A DNA stretch of 9,406 nucleotides from UBA6164 sp964344895 (GTDB taxonomy: Bacteria > Patescibacteriota > Gracilibacteria > BD1-5 > UBA6164). The translations under genes were made by a program, and so were the position numbers. Under the pieces are notes generated by a model. The model was given only the letters and a program-made list of their open reading frames with translations. It did no database searches and had not been told where the DNA came from. This document shows, piece by piece, positions 1 to 6,791 of the stretch (its first letter is position 1; each line of letters opens with the position of its first letter). The DNA lies in NCBI GenBank assembly GCA_964344895.1, contig CAYFPB010000052.1, forward strand, positions 1 through 9,406, read 5' to 3'.

Positions 1-25
1 TCTTCATCTTCATCTTCATCATCCT
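1..25. repeat. GAT/GAA trinucleotide run encoding an acidic Asp/Glu stretch
   Basis: The first bases are a near-perfect TCTTCA repeat on the plus strand, read on the minus strand as alternating GAA and GAT codons. They encode the Glu/Asp-rich end of the visible part of the FecR-domain protein. Such a run is prone to length change by slippage and to assembly error. It continues beyond the window. Confidence 0.6.
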
Positions 26-1541
26 CATCTTCTTCTAATTTATTTTTATTTTCTTGATTGTTTCTTACATTATTATTATCTCTTTCTACTTCTTGTTTAT
101 TAGATTTATTATCTTCTTGGTTATTAGATTCAGATTTTTCTTTTATATCTTTATCTTCTGGTTTATTTGAATTATTTCTATTATCTTCAGAATTATTTTC
201 TTTTTCTAATGCACTATTTAATACTATTTCTTCTTCACTATTTTCATTCTTAGTAACATTATTATCTTCTTTTTGTATTTCCTCTTTGTTATTTTTCTCA
301 TTATTTGTATTACTTGAACCTCATGAATTATTATTCTTTTTTTCCTCTACTTTCTCTTTTATTTGCTTTCTTTTCTCTTCTATTTCTTTTTGTTTTTCTC
401 TTAACTCTTTAGCCTTTTCTAATTTTTCTTGTTTAATCTTTTCTTCTAATATTTTCTTTTGTTCTTCTTTTTCTTGTTCTACTTTTTCTTGAGCTTTTTT
501 AACTTGTTCAACTAGTTTATCATCTATTTTTATATTATATTTATTATTCAATATATTAATTGAAGTATCTATATTACCTGAATCTTGTTTATTTGAATCA
601 TTTTTGATATTTTCTGATTTTTGTATATCTTGGATATCATAAATAGTACTATCAAGGATTCTTTCTCTTTCTTCTCCTTTAGACACCTCAGCTAATTTTT
701 CTTTTAATTCTAATTTAACTTTATATAACTCAGTATTCTCAGGTTTTGCAAAGTTTACTTTTTGGTAACTTTCAATTAATTCATTATATGTTTGTTGCCT
801 TTTTTCTTCATCTGATAAACTTTTTTCTACATCTACTTTTTCATATTTTTTTATTTCTTGTAATTCTTTTACTGCTTCTTCTTCTAGTTTTTTAGCAAGA
901 ATTTCATCTTTTTTAGCATTAAATCTTGCCCATTTTTCATCTAAATATTTTTGATCAAATTCTTTTTTATCTATTTCTTGTAATTCAACCAACTCAACTG
1001 GTTTATCTTCTTCTACAATAATTGATGTATTATCACTCAATCTTGTTAATTCAACTTCATGATCAGCTACATTTATATAATTTGTTCTTAGATCTACATC
1101 AAACTTTGTTCATCTAGATGCTGCTTCATAATCATCAAAATATTCTTTAAAATATGATTTTTCTCATAAAAATGAGACTATATTTGACCAAGTTTGTCAA
1201 TTTAATAATTTAAACGACACTTGTATTTCTCAAAGGTTTTCTTCTATATCTACTTGTTGTATCTCAAGCAAAGTATCACCTCAAAGTCTAGTAACACTTC
1301 AATCTCCCCATTCAATTACTGATAAAGAATCCTCTCAAATAGTTCTAACAACATCTCATGCTATTAGCTTTCTTTTTTCAGTAGGATTAACTATAGCAGA
1401 ATTTACTTTTGCAAATCATTTTACGACTGCTATATAAGTAGTTCTATCCTCTTTTTGTTCTGGAGAATTTAAAAATAACATACCTCATCAAATAACAGAT
1501 CAGATAATTAGTAATATAGCTATTATAAATTTATTTTTCAT
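1..1541 (-). CDS. FecR-domain envelope protein with long charged tail (partial, 3' end outside window)
   Basis: At least 513 codons, open only if TGA is Gly. Residues 1-22 form a hydrophobic signal anchor (MKNKFIIAILLI...), followed by an extracytoplasmic FecR-like domain at about 35-165. Within it the FecR hallmarks are visible: GDVVRT then a Ser, IEWGDGSVTRLGGDT around residues 76-90, LLNGQTWSNIV, and AASRGTKFDVDL with R143-G144-T145. From about residue 170 the protein becomes Glu/Lys-rich and probably coiled coil. It then turns into an Asn/Glu/Lys-rich low-complexity stretch with a small GGSS linker, ending at the window edge in a Glu/Asp run. FecR domains in known proteins sense or relay signals in the envelope, often to an ECF sigma factor, but no sigma factor or TonB receptor gene is visible here, so a structural or surface role is equally possible. 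The start at 1541 precedes the hydrophobic segment and has a good promoter upstream. Domain call is firm; function is not. Confidence 0.82.
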
Positions 1542-1582
1542 AATAAAAAAGTTATAAAATTAATTTTTATTTATTATTAATA

Positions 1583-1611
1583 ATTTTATCATAATTTTTA
1601 CTATATTACAA
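1583..1611 (-). promoter_or_regulatory. Predicted promoter of the FecR-domain gene
   Basis: On the minus strand TTGTAA (1611-1606) is followed by a 17-base spacer and TAAAAT (1588-1583), with TG one base before the -10 hexamer (an extended -10). This leaves a leader of roughly 35 bases before the ATG at 1541. It lies in the 97-base gap after the preceding gene, so the FecR gene is probably a separate transcription unit. In DNA this AT-rich some matches arise by chance. Confidence 0.45.
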
Positions 1612-1638
1612 ATATCCAACTACTTTTGTAAAGTTTTT

Positions 1639-2454
1639 TTAATTATTTATATAATAATCTATAATATACTTACTTTGATTTGGGTTATTTTTTATATTTT
1701 TATTAAAATTTTTCATATCTAACAATAACCTATTTAAGCCACTTTTAAAGTTTTTATCATTTTTAATTTTATAATTTAAAAAATCAGTATCATCTTTATT
1801 AACTAATAAATCATTATTTTTTATTAAAAATTCTAATAAATTAACTAAAAATATATTATATTCAGATTTCTTTAGAGAATAATGCAAAAAATTTAGCTTT
1901 GTTTCTCTTTCTATGATTTCTTTAAAATAATTATTGAATCTAAATTCTTTTATAATTATTTTTTTATCATTTTTGATAATTTTTATATCTCATAAGTATC
2001 ATAATGGCTTACTATAATCTGGTATTTTTTTATTTATTACTGTAACAATATTTTTATCAAAAAATCATACAACTCAACTTAAATTATTATCTAGATGTAA
2101 ATTTGATAAAATAGTATTATTTATATGTCATATTTCTATTTCAAAACTAGGATTTAATTTTTTTATTACAGTTGTTTTATTCTCACCAAAAAATCATACT
2201 CTATATTTTGTTTCTTTACTAATATCTATAGTATTTGATCATAAAAATCATGTATCAGCAGAAATAGTTTTTCATGAAAAACTATTTATTTTTTCAAAAT
2301 CATTATACAATACCCCATTACTACATATTTCTGTATTATCTAATCAAGAAACATTTACAATTCATCAATCACAAATACTATAGTTAGCTTCTAAATTATT
2401 ATATATTCAAAAATATAGAAATAAAAATATTATTACTTTGTTTAATCTCTGCAT
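1639..2454 (-). CDS. Small secreted protein of unknown function
   Basis: 271 codons, ending TAA, continuous only with TGA = Gly. An N-terminal signal peptide is clear: MQRLNK, then a hydrophobic stretch to about residue 17, with likely cleavage after LEA near residue 23. The mature N-terminal half (about 24-160) is Gly/Asn/Ile-rich and looks beta-rich, with two Cys near its start (ICDGG, EICSNG). The last 90 or so residues are Asn/Lys/Leu-rich and probably helical (NFLHYSLKKSEYNIFLVNLL onward). I do not recognise a family. It begins three bases after the stop of the preceding secreted protein, so the two are almost certainly co-transcribed and perhaps translationally coupled. It is the last gene of the three-gene surface operon. 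Confidence 0.78.
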
Positions 2455-2457
2455 ATC

Positions 2458-3714
2458 TTAATAGTTAAAAATTATATAAATATCTCATAATCAACTAGTT
2501 AGTTTTTTTCAAGTTATTTCTTTATACAAGCTAGCTATATTTACATCAATATTAAAATATTTATTTTGTCTTATTCTTTTATATATCCATCCTAATCATT
2601 TTCAATAAATATTATCCTTAGAATAATTTTTTCTATAATTATTTATATCATAACTATCAGTAAATCATGATTTAAAAATATTATTAAATAAGTTTTTATT
2701 ATTTGAAATATCAATTTTTAAATTATTATCTATATAATTATTAATATAAACAACTTCATCTCACATAAAAAAATCAGAAAAATTAGTTATTTTATTGTTT
2801 AAAAAAGCTATTTTATTAGTTTTTTCTACAATTATATTATTTCATCATAAATCTATTTCATTTGAAATAAAAGTTGTAGTATTTACTTCATTATTATTAA
2901 ATATATTTCAATCTTCTACAAAATTAATATCATAAACTCAACTTCAGGTTTTGTTTATAAAATTTAGTTTTGAATTTTTTATCAAAACTGGTAAATTGAA
3001 TTCAAAATCATTATCTATTTCTATATCTATTATAGATTTTTCTATTAATTGCTTATTTGAATAATTAAAATACTCATCATACCTAAAAGCTGATCATCTA
3101 TTCCGATAAGCACTATTATAAACCTTATATTTAGTATTATCTCATAAATTAAAATTTTTTAACTGTATATAAGAATTAATTATTTTTACTCAGTTGGAAT
3201 AAGGATGTAAACTCTTTGAATCACTAGGAAAAATAAAATCATAAAAATATGGATTATCTTGATTTAAAAATTTTGCATTTTTAAAAGTAATATTTCAAGC
3301 CTTATTTCATAGTTTAAATTTGATATTTTTAAATACTAATGAATCACCATTTATTCATTCAATTATAAGTTCATTATTATAATCTACTCAATTAAAATTT
3401 AACTCGATCTCATTATTTAAAATATCATCAAAACTACACTCTACTTTTATATTAAATACTTTTCATGATGATGTTTCCTCTAATCAATCTTTATTTATAT
3501 TATTATTTATATATTCTATTGTAGACTCAATACCTACTTTTAAAGTGGCATATGGATTATCACTATTTAAAGGTATAGCTGCTAGGTTATCTCATTTTAC
3601 ACAATCAATTAATGTATAATCATTATCTACACTAGAATTATCAATTACTTGATTTGCATAAATAAAATTAATATATGTAAAAAATACTATTATTCACAAG
3701 ATTATTTTCTTCAT
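2458..3714 (-). CDS. Secreted protein, probably beta-helix-like, with a distinct C-terminal module
   Basis: 418 codons, ending TAA, with many in-frame TGA (Gly) codons. A signal peptide occupies about residues 1-20 (MKKIILGIIVFFTYINFIYA). The body is rich in Asn, Ile, Phe and Asp in short alternating strands, such as LVFKNIKFKLGNKAGNITF, LIKNSKLNFINKTGSGVYDI and KIAFLNNKITNF. This pattern is typical of right-handed parallel beta-helix surface proteins, although no catalytic motif of a known polysaccharide lyase is evident. The last 50 or so residues change character (IYWKGLGGIYKRI... to ...LYKEITGKKLTSGLGDIYIIF) and look like a separate globular C-terminal module. It starts 9 bases after the lamin-tail gene and ends 3 bases before the next, so it is the middle gene of an operon. 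The beta-helix assignment is inference from residue pattern only. Confidence 0.8.
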
Positions 3715-3723
3715 TTTTCTAAA

Positions 3724-5517
3724 TTAATTAATAAATTTCTCCTTTTTTATAATTATAATTACTAAATTTATAGTTAATAAAAATAGTATTATATAAAATA
3801 AAAGCTCTAAATGTTTTATGTTATTACCTTTTATTTCTTCTGTTTCTTTATCTCATTTTTTATATTCATTCTCTGCTTTGATAAAATCAGTAGAAGAAAT
3901 ATTTTCATTTGTTTTATTTTTTTCAATTTTTTGTACTTTTTCTTTTTGTGGAAAAAAAACATTAAAACTTGCAGTTTCATGATTTCATTTTTCAGAAAAA
4001 GTAGTTAAATTAACTCTGTATGATCAGTTTGTTGTATATTTTATATATCAAGGATTAGCTCATTCAAATTTTTCTCAGTTTCAAAAATCCCATATATATT
4101 TCTTTATATCTCAAAAACTTGATCTTCAATCAAAATTTATACTACAACCATCAATACATGTAATTTTATTATTTTCTAAAATCTTATTAGTTCATATTTT
4201 TCATTGTACAGTTATTATTGGAGTAACTAATTCTTGATTAACTATTTCTTCTTTTTTTTCAATTTTTTTCTCTTGTTTTTCCTTTTTATTTTTGTTTTCA
4301 ATTACAAATTTATCTGTACTATTTTCCTCAATAACTACTTCATGAGAATATTTTTGTTTATTTATATTTAGTTTTTGTATTTTATTTTGCACTACTTGTT
4401 TTGTAGCTTGTTTTTTTATCTCTTTATTAGTAATTTTTAGCTTACTTATTTTATAGTTATCTTTATTTTTTCTTTCAGAAACTTTTAGTGTAATATAATA
4501 TTCTCAATAAGAATATTTCACTGTCCTTGGATCACATTTTTGATTAGATCAAGGGGCATAAATACCTCAACCAAAGTCCCAATAACATTTTATTTTATTA
4601 TAATAATTAGGGTTATATTTAAAGTTAACCAAACAGTTTTTCTTATTAGAACATTCATTTTTTTCATTTAATCAACTTTGAATTATTATTTCTGGACTTT
4701 TTATTTTTAATCCCTTAGGCTCTTTTTCTACATTTTTATTTTCTTTACTCTTTATATTATTACTTTCATTTGAACTTTCAATTTCAAGTTCTTCAATATT
4801 TTGTATACTAATTGTTCATATTTTGTAATTAGATATATTATTTTTTTCAATTACTTTAACAATAATTCAAAAAACTCACTCTCAATACTCTACATATCAT
4901 GGATTACATTTAGTTTTTGTTAACTGAGAGTATTTTAAAGCATTTCAAAAATCCCATTCACACTCATAATCTGATTTATTATTTAATCAAGAAAATATAT
5001 TTTCTACATTTAAATTTATTTTACAGATATCTGTAGCTTTTTCTGGACATTCCCAAAGGTTTCAATACAAGTAATTAAGTCAACTTTGAACATCTATTTC
5101 AACATCTGGTATTTCAATTTTTGTTTCTATAGTGGAATTATTAACAACTTCTATTACAGTATCTTTTTCACTATTACTAAAACTATAACTATCAATCAAT
5201 TCTCAACTATTATTATATAAAAATACTTCTTCATTTGTATTATTTAAAATAATTTTTGTAATTGTTCTATAGTATTTCTTCTTTTCTCAAGCTAGTATAT
5301 GTTCTCATAAAGGAATAGTATATTGCTTTCAAGATTTATCTTGTAATATGTAAGATCAAATATTTAATTCTTCTCAAGAATTGTATATTTCTATATATTC
5401 TAGATTTGCATCATCACTAGTATTTGGTAATATAGATGAAATTTTTACTCAAGCATTTACATAATGATAGAATAAAAAATACATTATAAAAGTTAAAAAA
5501 ATCTTTAAATTTTTCAT
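3724..5517 (-). CDS. Surface protein: lamin-tail domain, three PKD-like repeats, C-terminal membrane anchor
   Basis: 597 codons, ending TAA. Signal peptide at about 1-22 (ends YHYVNA). A lamin-tail domain follows at about 23-125: VKISSILPNTSDDANLEYIE, then IYNSGEELNISGYILQDKSG, LNNTNEEVFLYNNSGELID. Three PKD-like beta-sandwich repeats follow, each with an SG opening or equivalent, a close Cys pair, a VNF/INF strand and a WDFG core: W188, W313 and W476. Repeats 1 and 2 also carry a Cys before WDFG and a C-x-P after it, suggesting disulfides. Charged low-complexity linkers separate repeats (for example a Lys/Glu tract at about 400-430). A transmembrane helix at about 571-590 is followed by KKEK, giving an extracellular protein anchored at its C terminus. 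LTD and PKD domains are known in bacterial extracellular adhesins and nucleases; no nuclease motif is seen. First gene of a three-gene operon. Confidence 0.87.
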
Positions 5518-5529
5518 AATAAAAAAATA

Positions 5530-5559
5530 AGTATAATAAATTTGTGTCTTTATTATACT
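5530..5559. repeat. Inverted repeat in the leader of the lamin-tail gene
   Basis: AGTATAATAAA (5530-5540) and TTTATTATACT (5549-5559) form perfect 11-base arms around an 8-base loop, between the glycosyltransferase stop and the lamin-tail start. It could be an operator or an RNA hairpin in the 5' leader. It overlaps the best -10 candidate on the minus strand. Confidence 0.5.
5552..5557 (-). promoter_or_regulatory. Candidate -10 box of the surface-protein operon
   Basis: A perfect TATAAT on the minus strand, read from 5557 to 5552, lies 35 bases before the ATG of the lamin-tail gene and inside one arm of the inverted repeat. No convincing -35 hexamer is present at 16-18 bases. AT-rich background makes this weak. 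Confidence 0.33.
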
Positions 5560-5590
5560 CATACCCCATTAAAAAGTTATTAAATTTTGA

Positions 5591-5609
5591 GACTTTTTTA
5601 AAAAAAGTC
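5591..5609 (-). terminator. Weak hairpin after the glycosyltransferase gene
   Basis: GACTTTTTT and AAAAAAGTC pair around a very short A-rich turn, 11 bases after the glycosyltransferase stop. Only three G:C-containing pairs anchor it and there is no separate U-tract, so it is at best a weak terminator. Confidence 0.3.
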
Positions 5610-5619
5610 AATACTACAT

Positions 5620-6642
5620 CTATCTAAAAAACTTATTCCATAACATTCTGAGCGCTATATTAAGCGCATTTCAAGATGATTGTCATTTTTCTAAAGAATA
5701 GTCTGTATATATGATATTTACTGGTATTTCTTTATATTTTAGCTTTTTTTCTGATATTATATCCAATATTTCTGAAGCATGTCACATTCAATCTATAGTT
5801 ATTTTTATATTATTTAAAGTATCTTTTTTTATAACTCTATATCAATTATGTGTATCTGTTAATCTAATATGACTTATAAAGAAAGTAAATAATATTCCTA
5901 ATTTTAAGATTATTTTTCTTGAAAAAGGTACATTTGTTTCTGCTTGTCATAAGAATCTTGATCATAGTAATATATCTACATCCTCTATCAAATGTTTTTC
6001 AAATTCTTTTAAGTCTTTTAAATCATGTTGTCAATCAGCATCAAAAGTAACTACATATTTATTTTTAGAATATCTTCTAACATACTCAAAACCTGTTTCT
6101 AAACTTGCTCCTTGTCATCTATTTTTATAATGATTTAAAAGGACTATTTTATCTTCAAATTTCTCTAAATATGCTCTTGTATCATCCTTTGATCAATCAT
6201 TTACTACTATTATATCTGTATATCATTTATCTCTTATACTTTTTATAGTATTATAGACATGACTCCCCTCATTATAAGCAGGTATAATAAAAACATAATC
6301 TGCTGTTAATCCTTCTTTAATTGAATTCTCAATTGCTAATTCCCTAACCAAATCTGTAATAGAATCTTTATTTTCAATATGTTTAGACAATAAAAGTAAA
6401 ACAAAATATGATAAAAAAACTATTGATGAGTATACAAGTACATCAGCTCATCTAGCTACTCAAAATATTTTTCATATAGCATCTAGTATATTTGGAAAGA
6501 CTGTAAAAATTAATAATCATAATCATATCAAAAAAAACACCACAAAATGTAGAGCATTAAACTTTTGTTTTTTTGAAACATCTATAGCTAATATTAATAT
6601 TATTATTCCTGAAATAATAAAGAAAAATTGCAATAAGTTCAT
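5620..6642 (-). CDS. Membrane-anchored family-2 glycosyltransferase with N-terminal DUF2304-like region
   Basis: 340 codons, ending TAG. Residues 1-85 contain membrane segments (MNLLQFFFIISGIIILILA; a second at about 32-48; a third at about 70-86) and a VFPNILDAIGKIFGVARGAD motif resembling DUF2304 proteins. The GT2 (GT-A fold) domain runs from about 117 to 335: IIPAYNEG at about 119, IIVVNDGSKDDT with D149, NRGQGASLETG, FDADGQH with D201/D203 (the DxD-type metal and nucleotide-sugar site), LLGSRFLG, and HNGYR with G267. This matches the dolichyl/polyprenyl-phosphate mannosyltransferase-like branch, so the likely reaction is transfer of a sugar from a nucleotide sugar to polyprenyl phosphate or a surface glycan at the cytoplasmic face. 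Sugar and acceptor cannot be read from sequence. It probably serves glycosylation of the neighbouring surface proteins or envelope polymer (inference). Confidence 0.88.
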
Positions 6643-6675
6643 TTTTGATTAAAATAATTCAAATAATTAATCACT

Positions 6676-6703
6676 ATTTTACTTATATTTTTCAAAAATA
6701 CAA
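6676..6703 (-). promoter_or_regulatory. Candidate promoter of the glycosyltransferase gene
   Basis: On the minus strand TTGTAT (6703-6698), a 16-base spacer and TAAAAT (6681-6676) lie in the 134-base gap between the recG terminator and the glycosyltransferase ATG. Consensus match is modest and the background is very AT-rich. Confidence 0.3.
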
Positions 6704-6756
6704 ATAAAAAATTGACATATTATTAAAAAGTTAGTTTAATACATTTATTTTTAATA

Positions 6757-6791
6757 AAAAAGGAAGAATAGTAAAACTATTCTTCCTTTTT
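6757..6791 (-). terminator. Strong bidirectional hairpin terminator overlapping the recG stop codon
   Basis: AAAAAGGAAGAATAG (6757-6771) and CTATTCTTCCTTTTT (6777-6791) form a perfect 15-base stem with a 5-base loop. The recG stop codon TAG (6779-6777) is the top of the stem, so translation and termination signals overlap. A-rich and T-rich flanks make it usable in either direction, though no plus-strand gene approaches it. Confidence 0.75.

Noticed and set aside
58..492. Plus-strand open frame of 144 codons, Ser/Leu/Phe-rich
   Set aside because: It is the antisense shadow of the low-complexity Glu/Lys/Asn tail of the FecR-domain gene; composition is that of complemented GAA/AAA codons and no start signal is evident.
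3811..4008. Plus-strand frame of 65 codons, hydrophobic
   Set aside because: It lies wholly inside the lamin-tail gene on the opposite strand, and its Phe-rich sequence is the complement of Lys/Glu-rich coding.
4201..4392. Separate 63-residue Lys/Glu-rich protein
   Set aside because: It is the linker between the second and third PKD-like repeats of the lamin-tail protein, bounded only by TGA glycines.
5417..5611. Minus-strand frame of 64 codons spanning the lamin-tail start
   Set aside because: It overlaps the better-supported signal peptide frame and has no homology that I recognise; the +1 shifted frame is a by-product of A/T-rich codons.
6712..6740. Plus-strand promoter with perfect TTGACA at 6712-6717 and a small RNA ending at the recG terminator
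   Set aside because: The -10 candidate (TTTAAT) is weak and the transcript would be only a few dozen bases before the hairpin; nothing else supports an RNA gene.
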